Positions 34,601 to 43,998 are shown, numbered from the stretch's first letter. The stretch: DNA of 64,000 bases from Paenibacillus sp. FSL R5-0912 (GCF_000758605.1 NZ_CP009282.1:1612001-1676000), one strand, 5' to 3'. Notes: generated by a model from the letters alone, not told the origin. A program made the numbers and translations.

Positions 34601-36746
34601 GGGTGAACAGAGTCTGATCTTCACCTATTCCAATGCAGGCGGCCTAACTACCCGTTCGGTCTACATTGACGGCGTGCGGGCCAAGGATGAACAGGGCAAG
34701 GATCTGAAGATTGGATTGGATGGTACAGAGAGCAGTGAGAAGTACAGCGGGGACGGATATGTGATTATTCCACACATGGAGGCGGGAACCCATACCGTTA
34801 CATTGAAGATGGAAGCGGAAGATATTGCCGGAAGCGTCCGGTTGCGCGGTGTAACGGCTGGCTATTTCAACGAGCCGTCCTTGCGCCTGATGGATGCCGG
34901 GCTGGCATCGATGGGTGCAACCCATATTGAGCTGGGAACGGCCGAGAAGCAATCAGAAGGCCCGAATATGCTGGCCCATGAATACTATCCGAACCGCAGC
35001 AAGAAAATGCTGGAATCCACCAAGGACTCCATGCAGGAATACTATAAATTTAATGCTGCCTATGAAAACCTGCTGTTCGGCAGCAAGGCCGATGCATCCG
35101 CTGTAGTGTCCGTCGAAGCGGCTGGCGGCAATTTGGCAACAAGCAAAGACGGAACGGAGAATACGCTCTGGACAACGGTCAGAAAAAATGACGCGAATCC
35201 AGGCTTTGAGCGGTATGATGTGCTGCATCTGATCAACCTGCTAAGCAATGACGACAACTGGAGAAATGCAGCCAATGAGCCATTGGTCCTCCATTCTTTG
35301 AAAGTGTCATACGACGTCGGCATCACCGAGAACGAAGCGCCGGATCTGAAAGTCTATGCCGCTAGTCCTGACACCGGGCATGGTCTGTCACAAGAGCTGA
35401 AGTATACCTGGAACGGTGAACAATTGCAGATTGAACTGCCGTCACTGCAGTATTGGACGATGATTTATATCGACAAGGCACCGAAGACAGCAGCGGTTCA
35501 GCCGATCTTCCGTGCTGAAGAGCCCAACCTTCCAAGCCCGGCACCGACTGCAACCGCAGCTCCGACCCCGGCAGCTACTGCAGCCCCCGGAAGGACGGAA
35601 AACTCTGCAGGAAAGCCGTCGGCAACGCCCACACCTGAATTGGCGGAACGTGGTGCGCTCGTGTTGAAGGCGAAGGACTTAAGCAGAGCGGTCGACGGGA
35701 CAATCACAATCGCAATTGATGAGGAGAAATACAACCGGATTTTGATTCCTGTCTTTGTTGCGGAAGGAATGCAGGGAAAGAACCTGCAGCTTCAAGGAAG
35801 TGATTTCACACTGGATTTCATCCATGACAATATCCTTCAGCTACTGGATGAGAACAAAGGGAAAGTAGCCGCCGGGTCACAAATTCAAATTACCTTCAAT
35901 AAGATCGCGCCGAAGGACGCTTATCTTCCGGGTGTGAAGCCTTGGGTTCCTGCAGGAGCGGCCTATGATTTTGAATTCGGAGTAACGGCGGCAAACGAAG
36001 GATTATCCAGACTTGGTTCCTTTAGAAGCCCGGTTCAGCTCACCTTAAAGGTTGGTGAACAAGGAGATTTGAGTGAATTGCTGGGAATCTACTCTTTCAA
36101 TGAGCTATGGAAGAAATGGGAATACATCGGCAGCAAAACAGACAGCGCCAAAGGGGCAGTTACAGCGGCGCTTAGTCACTTCAGCCGTTATACCGTGTTC
36201 GCTTACGACAAAACGTATGCTGATGTGCCTGCGGATCATTGGGCATACAAAGCCATCCATACACTGACGGCGAAGCATGTGATCAATGGAATGACAGAGA
36301 ACACCTTCAATCCATCGTTGAAGGTCACACGCGCACAGTTTGCAGCCTTGTTGGCCAAAGCGCTTCAATTGAAGGGAGACGGTCCTGCTCCATTTACGGA
36401 TGTAGCTGCGGGCAGCTGGTACGCAGGTGATGTGGCCGCAGCTTATCAGGCGGGCCTGGTTACCGGAAGAGGCGAAAAGCTGTTTGCGCCCAATGAAGCG
36501 ATAACCCGGCAGGAGATGGCGGTGATGCTGGCTAAAGCATTCGAGAAAGTCGGCGGCCCCGGCTGGACAGAGGAGGCAGCGCCAGCATTCGTGGACCGCA
36601 AAGAAATTTCAGCCTGGGCACAGGCAGCTGTTCAGATTGTAAAATCAGCCGGTCTCATGAAAGGATACAGCAATGGGACCTTTGCACCCGGAGATAATGC
36701 TACCCGGGCAGAAGCGGCACTATCTATAGTAGATTTAATCCAATAG
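31641..36746 (+). CDS. Giant surface GH66 dextranase/cycloisomaltooligosaccharide glucanotransferase with inserted CBM35-like modules and SLH anchor
   Basis: 1701 residues; AGGAGAGG precedes the ATG. In order: signal peptide (1-about 30); GH66 N-terminal beta domain; GH66 barrel starting RFPRYGYVADFPQE, with the predicted nucleophile D332 (GIHLDQWG) and acid/base E404 (YSEIWQD), 72 apart as expected for GH66. Five successive CBM35-like units begin near residues 457, 575, 697, 826 and 944, inserted in the barrel. The barrel end and C-terminal domain resume at about 1076 (GLASMGATHIELG) to 1290. Then a Pro/Thr/Ala linker (about 1298-1345), a beta domain, and three SLH repeats (about 1526, 1585, 1649). 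It would bind the cell wall and attack alpha-1,6-glucan outside the cell. Known enzymes carry one inserted CBM35. Hydrolase versus cyclising transferase cannot be decided by eye. Confidence 0.88.
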   Translation: MVRKQAVLYFSLLLLLVQTCTTGYARSGTAQAEPAGAAHSKILKMVPSKARFAPGEAAELVLTLDQSAGWSGKLHLQIYQLNTLVAEGDKALTVLQEGSNKLAVAWTPPAEDFRGYTAKAWIEGDAPTEYMTAAIDVSSDWTRFPRYGYVADFPQETVEESDSKLKELSQDYYINAYQFYDWMWRHDVSVYSKTDGNGQPLKDADGNFIDEDINADTHYTDLLGRSLYPLSVKQQVEAAQKYGSAAMAYQMNYAARENYEDFGVSPEWGLYNSAQLDKSNPQKDQNGYTFDVNGKTTSLFLQDPGSKFWQDYITKQFDRSINTFGFNGIHLDQWGANDNNFLYDYNGNKRYYSLDYAQLINSVKDSLLANNPGKSKVTFNMVGGNAEYSAVPSPGTKTDFDYSEIWQDRNNYRDIQKVVEATREKDGGKAMVIAGYMNYKEATGLPTRGAEAQDVPVTLDYQSRIAKAYGWVGNFGRKDTDAVTFTVNAPADGMYTLALNYGQGNGSGSPEGKLMVNGEVAAAAISFDAKTGWGNPTAQARVAAALKKGENSVKVTLNTNDLWLNLAGLEVQGQGINERYEAVDAKLDTVIVDQYSHVYYFDTAGDYVKFHVNVPAEGDYPLGFSYASDWQAVNRHLLVNDAPQGEVSFAGIGTWDKFLEQNNLAKVHLNAGDNTITLKAPTDDLGIKLKYMTVGAQKYYALYADVPQTNSIKYSESKTDNFGQAGQTVTYNVYADHALDAITVLYHGDNDPVMSVLVDGEPAPQAQNITFPKTAGGWDGSMQPHELSMPVKGGLHKITLKMESSGQYTNVGGIIAGGYEYSTGGAETTEGVAPITGYASDFNNVNDRVAFTVSAAQSGLYDLGWIYQNDAQGAVTVSRSVYIDNGAGTPVSFAPTAGSGWGVAAVNGIQLAEGANRIVIKMPEGQDSGIKLDKLTVTLSGDSNAVTRSYEAESTETEPPFSLYKDTVLNFGEAGEQVSYRVNIPQSGEQSLIFTYSNAGGLTTRSVYIDGVRAKDEQGKDLKIGLDGTESSEKYSGDGYVIIPHMEAGTHTVTLKMEAEDIAGSVRLRGVTAGYFNEPSLRLMDAGLASMGATHIELGTAEKQSEGPNMLAHEYYPNRSKKMLESTKDSMQEYYKFNAAYENLLFGSKADASAVVSVEAAGGNLATSKDGTENTLWTTVRKNDANPGFERYDVLHLINLLSNDDNWRNAANEPLVLHSLKVSYDVGITENEAPDLKVYAASPDTGHGLSQELKYTWNGEQLQIELPSLQYWTMIYIDKAPKTAAVQPIFRAEEPNLPSPAPTATAAPTPAATAAPGRTENSAGKPSATPTPELAERGALVLKAKDLSRAVDGTITIAIDEEKYNRILIPVFVAEGMQGKNLQLQGSDFTLDFIHDNILQLLDENKGKVAAGSQIQITFNKIAPKDAYLPGVKPWVPAGAAYDFEFGVTAANEGLSRLGSFRSPVQLTLKVGEQGDLSELLGIYSFNELWKKWEYIGSKTDSAKGAVTAALSHFSRYTVFAYDKTYADVPADHWAYKAIHTLTAKHVINGMTENTFNPSLKVTRAQFAALLAKALQLKGDGPAPFTDVAAGSWYAGDVAAAYQAGLVTGRGEKLFAPNEAITRQEMAVMLAKAFEKVGGPGWTEEAAPAFVDRKEISAWAQAAVQIVKSAGLMKGYSNGTFAPGDNATRAEAALSIVDLIQ

Positions 36747-36849
36747 AACCAGTTATGACTTGTATCTCTTCTGTTTCTGTTTCTTGATAGGATACTAACC
36801 GATTAATAAGGGTGATTCTGGTGAATACAGAAGTCATCCGTTGCAGTTC

Positions 36850-36873
36850 AAGGGTCACTGAGGTGGCCCTTTC
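36850..36873 (+). terminator. Terminator after the surface GH66 gene
   Basis: AAGGGTCAC-TGAG-GTGGCCCTT (one G-U pair) followed by TCTTAAAT. The T-tract is short. Confidence 0.5.
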
Positions 36874-36937
36874 TTAAATAATAGGAATTTATATGTTTTG
36901 GGTCCCCGCAAAGTAATTGACTAATCCTCGAAGCTAA

Positions 36938-36956
36938 AGCCCCACTTTGTGGGGTT
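36938..36956 (+). promoter_or_regulatory. Hairpin just upstream of the YesM-like kinase gene
   Basis: AGCCCCAC-TTT-GTGGGGTT, 31 bases before the kinase start. No T-run follows, so it is more likely an mRNA processing or stabilising element than a terminator. Confidence 0.35.
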
Positions 36957-36987
36957 AATTTAGGTTATGTCACAGAAAGGATGCATT

Positions 36988-38739
36988 ATGAAAAACAGAA
37001 AAAACTCGCTGGGTGTAAGGCTTATTCAACTGTTTGCTGCTATAACGATACCGCTTCTTTCCGTGCTGTTTGCAGGGGGATACTATGCCAAGGAAAATGT
37101 ATTAGCTCAGGTATCCAGATCCTATCAGAATTTGGTCAACTCCAATTTGAAAATGATGGAGAGCAGTCTTGAGGATATTACGATTAATCTGGTGGATATT
37201 GTCGATCATGACGTGAATTTTCTCCAATTCAATACTCCGGGGCTGACAGACTCCGATTATTATTTTGCCCGTATGGGAATTATGCAAAGAAATCAAGCCT
37301 ATCAGGCCTATTATCATAGCGTGGACATGTTTTATCTGTACTCCGGCGTCAACGATACGTTGACATTATCCAATGTATTAGGAACGACGGAGGATTATAT
37401 GGATGAGGTACGGGCTTGGATCACGAACAGGGTCCACAATGAAGATCATTTAGAACCGCTCCAGTACAAGTGGACAATCGTTAAGATTGCAGGGGATTAC
37501 TATTTAAACCGGACAGTCGGCAATAATCTGGGCAATCCCTCCTATATCGGTGCGCTTATCCGGATTGACTCCATGCGCTCACCGCTGGGCAATCTAAATC
37601 TGCAATCCGGCGGTGATGTTCTTATCGTAGATAATGAAGGGAATATCTTAACCAGTCCTTCGGAAACGATGGGCAGCGACTTCAAGCTGCCGCGTGAGAA
37701 GTTGAACCGCAATTCTTCGTTTTCTTTTAAGCATGGGGGCGTGAAATTGTTCGTGGTGTCCAGCCAATCAGCCACCCTGGGAATCAATCTTTCCGTGGTC
37801 ATCCCCGATTCAGAGCTGCTGCAGGGATTGAATATTTTCCAGATGATTATTAATGTGCTTCCCTTTTTTATTCTGATCACTCTGCTGGTCTACTTATATT
37901 ATTTCCGCCGTATGGTCATCCGTCCGATTCTGGATTTGCTGGGCGGTATCCACCGCATCAGAAAAGGGTCCATGGAAACCCAGCTTCCTTCTTCTAACCT
38001 GCTAGAGTTTCAGGCACTGAATCAGGCGTTCAATACTATGGTTGTAGAAATACAAAATTTGAAAATTGATGTATACGAGGAACGGCTAAATGCGCAAAAA
38101 GCAGAGATGAAGCATTTGCAGATGCAAATTAATCCTCACTTCTTTCTGAATACGCTCAATATCATTTTTCAGCTTGCCGACCTCAAGCGTTACGAATTAG
38201 TGAAAAAGACCGTGCGTCACCTGGTGCAGTATTTCCGCTTTATGCTTCAGGTCAAGGATAACAGCATTACTTTGGGACAAGAGATAGCGCATCTCAGCAA
38301 TTATCTTGAAATTCAAAAGATGCGCTACCAGCAGTCCTTTGATTTTCAGATTACCATAGCCGAAGATCTTAGGAGCGCCTTTATACCGTCCTTGATTGTA
38401 CAGCCCTTTGTAGAGAATGCCATGCTTCATGGCATAAGTTTGAAAGCAGAGAAGTTCTATTTGGAAATTTCGGCCGTCCGCTCTGAAGAAGAGAACGGTA
38501 CCATGATCATTGAAATCTCGGATAACGGAAAAGGCAGCAGTGCCGAGAAACTGCAGGGTTTAAATTCACCTGATTACACGCCCGGAACTGAGGAAGGGCA
38601 CATTGGCATCTGGAATGTAAAGCAAAGATTGGCTATGCGTTATGAGGGGAATGCCGGGATTTATTTCAGCGGGAATGAGCCGTCCGGATTCCGTGTACGG
38701 CTGATTCTGCCCATTGAATATACAGAAGGAGAACGATAA
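36988..38739 (+). CDS. YesM-type sensor histidine kinase
   Basis: 583 residues from the ATG at 36988 (AAAGGATG upstream); an earlier ATG at 36967 has no ribosome site. Topology: TM1 about 10-30, a roughly 250-residue extracellular sensor, TM2 (about 290-315), HAMP, then His_kinase (MKHLQMQINPHFFLNTLNII, phospho-His in the NPHF motif) and HATPase (VENAMLHG, ISDNGKGSS, GIWNVKQRL). Such YesM kinases pair with AraC-type YesN regulators and control sugar importers. The partner gene starts three bases after its stop and the importer follows. Confidence 0.9.
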   Translation: MKNRKNSLGVRLIQLFAAITIPLLSVLFAGGYYAKENVLAQVSRSYQNLVNSNLKMMESSLEDITINLVDIVDHDVNFLQFNTPGLTDSDYYFARMGIMQRNQAYQAYYHSVDMFYLYSGVNDTLTLSNVLGTTEDYMDEVRAWITNRVHNEDHLEPLQYKWTIVKIAGDYYLNRTVGNNLGNPSYIGALIRIDSMRSPLGNLNLQSGGDVLIVDNEGNILTSPSETMGSDFKLPREKLNRNSSFSFKHGGVKLFVVSSQSATLGINLSVVIPDSELLQGLNIFQMIINVLPFFILITLLVYLYYFRRMVIRPILDLLGGIHRIRKGSMETQLPSSNLLEFQALNQAFNTMVVEIQNLKIDVYEERLNAQKAEMKHLQMQINPHFFLNTLNIIFQLADLKRYELVKKTVRHLVQYFRFMLQVKDNSITLGQEIAHLSNYLEIQKMRYQQSFDFQITIAEDLRSAFIPSLIVQPFVENAMLHGISLKAEKFYLEISAVRSEEENGTMIIEISDNGKGSSAEKLQGLNSPDYTPGTEEGHIGIWNVKQRLAMRYEGNAGIYFSGNEPSGFRVRLILPIEYTEGER

Positions 38740-38742
38740 GCT

Positions 38743-40365
38743 ATGCGGTTATTAATTGTAGATGATGAACAGTTTGCCGTAGAGGGGCTTCTCTACTGCT
38801 GCGACTGGAAGGCGTTTGGGATTGAAGAGGTCTTGACGGAAAACAGGGCAGACAGAGCCAGGGATATTGTAAATGATAAAAAAATAGATTTGCTGATTTG
38901 CGATATTGAAATGCCTGATGAAGACGGGCTTTCGCTGGTGGGCTGGGTGAGGGAGCACTCTCCCTGGACGGAGTCGATATTTCTGACCTGTCATTCCGAA
39001 TTTTCCTATGCAAAAAAAGCCGTTAACCTCGGGAGTTTTGATTATCTGCTGAAGCCGGTTGACACGGATGAACTGCTGTCTGCGGTATCGGGCATGATTG
39101 CAGCCGTCCGCGAGAAGGAAGAATATGAGTCTTACAATAAAATGTACCATAAGTATTTAAATCTGTGGCAGCAAGAAAAGCCGATGCGGGTGGAACGTTT
39201 CTGGCAGGACTTATTGTCCCGCAGCATCCTGACTTTTGGGGATTTTTTTGAACGGGAGCTGGCCGGTGCGGGTGTGGGGCTGCATCCTGGCGATCTGGTG
39301 CTTCCCATTCTGATCAGCATTGAGGAGTGGAGTAAACCCTTAAGTCCGCGTGATCAGGAAATCATGGAATATGCCGTGAAGAAAGCGGCGGCGGAATTTT
39401 TTACAGAAGCGTACCAAGGGGAGGCAGTGACAGACAAAAACGGGGTTCTGTTCATTTTGCTGTACGCCAAAGGGACGGAGGGCGGACGGGCGGCTGAGAA
39501 CCTTAGTATTCAGAAGCTCATTGCCACGGGTATACGTTTTATCAAGGCATGCCAGGAGTTGTTCTACAGCATAGCAACCTGCTATGTCGGATCATTCAAA
39601 CCTCTTCAGGAGCTGCCGGTAATGTGCGAAAGTTTAAAGAGCATGGAACGTGACAATATCTCCCGGACCCAATCCGTGCTCTTATACTTGCCGCAAGACC
39701 ATATGCTGCGCTCCCCTAATCCGGATGACATCCGGCTCGATGATCTAATCTCTTATATGCTAAACGGAGAGTGTGAGTCCGCTGTCCGTTTTATTCATAA
39801 CCTGACAGAGCAATTGGAAGCCAATCCTTGCTTTCAGGGAAGAAATCTGGATGCCTTGCATCAGGATACCTTGCAGATTATATACCACTTCCTGCAGGTA
39901 AGAGGAATCAACGCAGGAAGCATTGCCCTGTTTACAGACTGGACAAACGCCCGTATACGGGGGCTGCTTCAATACAGGCATTGGGCAGAAGGGATCGTCT
40001 CAGCGGTCATGGAAGCGGAATTCGAGCGGCAGGAAAAGGGCGGGGTGATTGAGCGGTCCATCCGGTACATCCAGCAAAATGTAGAGGAAGAGATCTCCAG
40101 AGCGAGTGTCGCTGATTATGTGGGTTTGAACCCGGCCTATCTTTCCAGGCTGTTTAAAAAAGAGACGGGCCAAAACCTTATTGATTTCCTTATTTCGGTG
40201 AAGATGAACCGCACCCGCGAGCTTCTGGACACAACGGATATGTCGGTCAGCGCGATAGCGCAACAGGTAGGGTACAGTAATTTTTCGCATTTCACCAAAA
40301 TGTTCCGTAAGCAGTTCGACGTGAATCCCCAGGAATACCGGAAGGTCACAAAACGATTAGACTGA
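38743..40365 (+). CDS. YesN-type response regulator with AraC DNA-binding domain
   Basis: 540 residues. Receiver domain with DD7-8, phospho-acceptor D54 (LLICDIEMPDEDG) and FDYLLKPVD. A long middle region (about 150-430) without recognised motifs is usual in YesN proteins. Two AraC helix-turn-helix motifs close it (VADYVGLNPAYLSRLFKKETGQN and SVSAIAQQVGYSNFSHFTKMFRKQF). AGGAGAACG precedes the ATG. It presumably activates the importer operon 76 bases downstream. Confidence 0.9.
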   Translation: MRLLIVDDEQFAVEGLLYCCDWKAFGIEEVLTENRADRARDIVNDKKIDLLICDIEMPDEDGLSLVGWVREHSPWTESIFLTCHSEFSYAKKAVNLGSFDYLLKPVDTDELLSAVSGMIAAVREKEEYESYNKMYHKYLNLWQQEKPMRVERFWQDLLSRSILTFGDFFERELAGAGVGLHPGDLVLPILISIEEWSKPLSPRDQEIMEYAVKKAAAEFFTEAYQGEAVTDKNGVLFILLYAKGTEGGRAAENLSIQKLIATGIRFIKACQELFYSIATCYVGSFKPLQELPVMCESLKSMERDNISRTQSVLLYLPQDHMLRSPNPDDIRLDDLISYMLNGECESAVRFIHNLTEQLEANPCFQGRNLDALHQDTLQIIYHFLQVRGINAGSIALFTDWTNARIRGLLQYRHWAEGIVSAVMEAEFERQEKGGVIERSIRYIQQNVEEEISRASVADYVGLNPAYLSRLFKKETGQNLIDFLISVKMNRTRELLDTTDMSVSAIAQQVGYSNFSHFTKMFRKQFDVNPQEYRKVTKRLD

Positions 40366-40440
40366 GGTTATAAAAACGGCAGAGCAGCTGCAGGCAACTC
40401 CTTATAATGAAGCCATAACCCAATAAGAAGGTGTGGAACT

Positions 40441-41403
40441 ATGGCTTCGGTAAAAGTAGCAATAACTCAACCCGGCATCTCGCGGCCGAATACAAAATGG
40501 AGAACCTTATGGAAGTACAGGGCATTAGTTGTTCTGGCATTGCCGGGAATCCTGCTGATGTTAATCAATAACTATCTGCCTATGTTTGGTATTTTTTTGG
40601 CCTTCAAGGACCTTAATTATACAGACGGAATATGGGGAAGCAAATGGAACGGACTGGACAACTTTAAGTTTTTGTTTGCTTCAAACGACGCTTGGCTGAT
40701 CATAAGGAATACACTGTTGTACAACATCAGCTTTTTGCTTATCAATACGATATTGGCAGTGCTGCTGGCACTTCTCCTCAACGAGGTCAAGAATAAATTT
40801 GCCTCCAAATTCTTTCAGAGCACAGTGATCCTGCCTAACTTTATTTCTATGGTCATTGTCGGCTACATCGTTTATGGATTTTTAAATCCGGAACTGGGGT
40901 TTATCAATAAATTTATTCTGGAGCCCTTCGGTATTGATCCTAGAAACTGGTATGCGGAAGCGCAGCATTGGCCTTATATTCTGACCATTGTCAACACCTG
41001 GAAGGGTGTGGGCTACTCGGCCGTCGTTTATCTGGCAGCCATTGTCGGGATAGACTCTGAATATTATGAAGCAGCCGTCATTGATGGGGCCAGCCGCTGG
41101 AAGCAAATGACGAAAATTACGATTCCGCTGATTGCTCCGATTATTATCATTATGACCTTGCTGGCGATTGGCCGGATTTTCAATGCCGACTTCGGTCTGT
41201 TCTATCAGGCAACCATGGCATCCGGAATGATCAAGGATACTACTGATGTTATTGATACCTATGTATACAGGGCGTTAATGGTTACCGGCGATACGGGACT
41301 CGCCTCCTCGGCAGGGCTGCTGCAATCAGTTGTCGGCTTTACACTTGTCATTACCGTCAACCTGATTGTCCGTAAATTCAGCAAAGAAAATGCTTTGTTC
41401 TAA
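40441..41403 (+). CDS. Carbohydrate ABC transporter permease (LplB-like)
   Basis: 320 residues, six or so transmembrane helices and the EAA loop YEAAVIDGASRWKQMTKITIPLI. The long N-terminal cytoplasmic tail with WRTLWKYRALVVLALPGILLMLINNYLPMFGI is typical of the LplB/YteP permeases that pair with DUF3502-type binding proteins. AAGGTGTGG precedes the ATG. No ATPase is encoded in the locus; such importers borrow a shared MsmX-type ATPase. Confidence 0.9.
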   Translation: MASVKVAITQPGISRPNTKWRTLWKYRALVVLALPGILLMLINNYLPMFGIFLAFKDLNYTDGIWGSKWNGLDNFKFLFASNDAWLIIRNTLLYNISFLLINTILAVLLALLLNEVKNKFASKFFQSTVILPNFISMVIVGYIVYGFLNPELGFINKFILEPFGIDPRNWYAEAQHWPYILTIVNTWKGVGYSAVVYLAAIVGIDSEYYEAAVIDGASRWKQMTKITIPLIAPIIIIMTLLAIGRIFNADFGLFYQATMASGMIKDTTDVIDTYVYRALMVTGDTGLASSAGLLQSVVGFTLVITVNLIVRKFSKENALF

Positions 41404-41415
41404 AAGGAGAAAACC

Positions 41416-42294
41416 ATGGAGAAAAAACGAACTAATCCCTTTATCATTATTTTCCTGTCTTTGTTTAGCCTGGCCTGCCTGATCCCGTTCTGGCTTGTGT
41501 TCATGATATCGGTCGCCGATGAAGACTGGGTAACTGCTAATGGTTACAGCTTCTGGCCCGGAAAATTCAGTCTTGTCGCTTATCGGTATTTGTTTGAGGA
41601 TGCCGAGAAAATATTGCGGGCCTATGGTGTTTCTGCCTCGGTAACGATGATTGGTGTGGTCGTCAGCTTGTTCGTGACTTCCGCAATGGCCTATGCCTTG
41701 TCGCGCAAAGAGTTTCCGCTAAGAGGTGCGCTGAGCATTTTCATCTTGATCACGATGTTGTTCTCGGGAGGCTTGCTGCCCTGGTATCTTGTCTACACCC
41801 GGTTCCTGCATGTTCAGGATACGTTGATGGCCCTTATCATTCCGGGTCTGATCGGCGGCTTCAACGTTATCATCATGCGGACATTCTTCACGAACAGTAT
41901 ACCGCCTTCACTGATTGATTCTTCCCAAATAGATGGGGCGGGAGAATTCCGTACCTACTTTAGCATTATTTTGCCCCTGTCCCTTCCTGTCATGGCTACG
42001 ATCGGACTGTTCACCACGGTTTCCTACTGGAACGACTGGTTTACAAGCCTCGTCTTCATCCAGAATGAGAAGCTGTTCTCGCTGCAATACCTATTGACCA
42101 AAACCTTAATGAACGCTTCGTTCCTGCAGACGATCGCCAATAAGGCTTATAGTTCAACCGCACAGGTCACAACGCCGCTGGAATCCATTCGGATGGCGAT
42201 GGCGATGATTGCAATCGGACCGCTGGTGCTGGTATTCCCTTTCCTGCAGAAGTATTTTGTAAAAGGTCTAACCGTAGGTGCTGTGAAAGGCTGA
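41416..42294 (+). CDS. Carbohydrate ABC transporter permease (LplC/YtcP-like)
   Basis: 292 residues, six transmembrane helices; EAA-loop region PPSLIDSSQIDGAGEFRTYFSIILPLSLP and the C-terminal GPLVLVFPFLQKYFVKGLTVGAVKG end are characteristic of this permease class. AAAAGGAG lies six bases upstream; 12 bases after the first permease. Confidence 0.9.
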   Translation: MEKKRTNPFIIIFLSLFSLACLIPFWLVFMISVADEDWVTANGYSFWPGKFSLVAYRYLFEDAEKILRAYGVSASVTMIGVVVSLFVTSAMAYALSRKEFPLRGALSIFILITMLFSGGLLPWYLVYTRFLHVQDTLMALIIPGLIGGFNVIIMRTFFTNSIPPSLIDSSQIDGAGEFRTYFSIILPLSLPVMATIGLFTTVSYWNDWFTSLVFIQNEKLFSLQYLLTKTLMNASFLQTIANKAYSSTAQVTTPLESIRMAMAMIAIGPLVLVFPFLQKYFVKGLTVGAVKG

Positions 42295-42296
42295 TC

Positions 42297-42311
42297 CCGG
42301 CGTAACGCCGG
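42297..42311 (+). promoter_or_regulatory. Intercistronic hairpin between permease and binding protein
   Basis: CCGGCG-TAA-CGCCGG directly after the permease stop, without a T-tract. Position and shape fit a hairpin that protects the downstream binding-protein mRNA and gives it higher expression. Confidence 0.5.
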
Positions 42312-42374
42312 ATTAGTATACAAGTAAAGAATTTAAGGTAACAAACAGAAGTATTCCAGGGAGGTCTACTATTT

Positions 42375-43952
42375 ATGAAGTGGTCAAAAAAGAGTTCTGC
42401 AGTGCTGGCATCGTTGATGTTGACTTCAGTCGTAGCGGCTGGTTGCGGCGGCGGGAACAATGCAGCGAATTCACCGGCGGGTTCAGCTCAGCCGGACGGG
42501 GCTGCCAGCTCGGCGCTGAAGCCTTATGAAGTCGTAATGGTGTTCCCCGATGCGCCGCAAAAAGACAATGAATTGGTTCAGAATACGATGAATGATTATC
42601 TGAAGAAGACTTATCCGGACCTTAACATGACTGTTAAGCTGAATCCCATTGACTGGGGGGCCTGGAGCGATAAAACGAACCTGATGATGGCTTCCGGCGA
42701 CAAAATGGATTTGCTGTTTACGGCGGATTGGCTGGGCTTCCAGCAGCAGGTTACCAAAGGCGGGCTGCTGCCGCTAGATGATCTGCTCGCCAAGTACGGT
42801 CCTGATATCGAAGCGGTAGAGAAGGATTATCACGAGCCGGCTAAACGCGACGGCAAGCTGTATGGTATCCATACCCACCAAGAACTGGGCGGCACTCAGG
42901 GCGTTTATTTGAACAAAGAACTTGTGGATAAATATAAGTTTGATCTGACTGCACTGAAGTCGGGTAAAGTCGAGGAACTGGAGCCTATGCTCCAAACCAT
43001 CAAGGAGAACGAACCGGGTATTACGCCTTTAGTGGCACCTAGCTTTCCGCTCGAGGCTTACTATTCATCTACGAATCTGGACTCTATTGTAAGCATCGCT
43101 GCCATCAATACCGTAGGAACGGCTGCTGATGATTATACAGTAATCAATTCATTCACTACTCCGCGGTATATGGAGCTGGCCAAGCTGACCAACAAGTGGT
43201 ACAAGGCAGGATATATCAACAAGGATGCACTGACACCCGGTTTAGATGCCTGGAAGAAAATGCTGGCCGGCAAAGGGTTCGCCTTTGTGGGGGATATGGA
43301 TATTCTGGCGGATATGGAAATCGGCAAAGCAGCTATTTCGCCGAATGGTTCGATTAAAGCGGGCCGTGAAATGCTGCAGATTCCGCTTAATATTGACCGT
43401 TTGCAGACCGGAAAGATGACAGCAACCATGTATGCGATTTCAAAAAGCTCGGAAGATCCAGAACGTGCCATGATGCTGCTTAACCTCTTTTATAAAGACA
43501 AGGAATTGCTGACCCTCTTTAATTTCGGAATTGAAGGCAAACATTATGTGCTTAAAGATGGTCAAATTGCCCTGCCGGAAGGCCAAACTACGGATAGCGT
43601 CGGCTATTATCATGATAATATGTGGCAACTCGGCAATCAAATGCTTAACTACACCCGGGTGGGAGAAGATCCGAATAAATACCAGAATTATGAGAAATTC
43701 AATGAACAGATCTCTTCGAACCCTTCCCGGATCTTTGGATTTGTATTTGATCCGGAGCCTGTAAAGAATGAATTGATCTCCATCGACAATGCCAATAAAA
43801 CGTTTGTTGACGGGCTGAAGTCCGGTCAATTGGATCCGGAAGAGGTTGTTCCTAAGATGCTGGAGAAACAAAAAGCAGCGGGAGCCGACAAAGTAATCGC
43901 TGAAGCGCAAAAACAGCTTGATGCCTGGCTTAAAGCAAACGGCAAGAAATAA
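42375..43952 (+). CDS. Carbohydrate ABC transporter substrate-binding lipoprotein
   Basis: 525 residues. Lipobox VVAAGC (Cys24) then a Gly/Asn/Ser tether. Family 1 extracellular solute-binding protein with the DUF3502-like C-terminus (about 440-525: FGFVFDPEPVKNELISIDNANKTFVDGLKSG) seen in LplA-type proteins. GGGAGG precedes the ATG. Given its place between dextran-degrading genes it probably captures isomalto-oligosaccharides or cyclic ones for the two permeases. Confidence 0.9.
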   Translation: MKWSKKSSAVLASLMLTSVVAAGCGGGNNAANSPAGSAQPDGAASSALKPYEVVMVFPDAPQKDNELVQNTMNDYLKKTYPDLNMTVKLNPIDWGAWSDKTNLMMASGDKMDLLFTADWLGFQQQVTKGGLLPLDDLLAKYGPDIEAVEKDYHEPAKRDGKLYGIHTHQELGGTQGVYLNKELVDKYKFDLTALKSGKVEELEPMLQTIKENEPGITPLVAPSFPLEAYYSSTNLDSIVSIAAINTVGTAADDYTVINSFTTPRYMELAKLTNKWYKAGYINKDALTPGLDAWKKMLAGKGFAFVGDMDILADMEIGKAAISPNGSIKAGREMLQIPLNIDRLQTGKMTATMYAISKSSEDPERAMMLLNLFYKDKELLTLFNFGIEGKHYVLKDGQIALPEGQTTDSVGYYHDNMWQLGNQMLNYTRVGEDPNKYQNYEKFNEQISSNPSRIFGFVFDPEPVKNELISIDNANKTFVDGLKSGQLDPEEVVPKMLEKQKAAGADKVIAEAQKQLDAWLKANGKK

Positions 43953-43998
43953 GCGGAGCTTCATCACTGATCTCATTGGTTAAGCTAATCTGTCAGAT

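Noticed and set aside
36938..36956. Riboswitch or T-box in front of the YesM-like gene
   Set aside because: Only a single short hairpin is visible; no conserved T-box, purine, SAM or glmS motifs and no anti-terminator arrangement.
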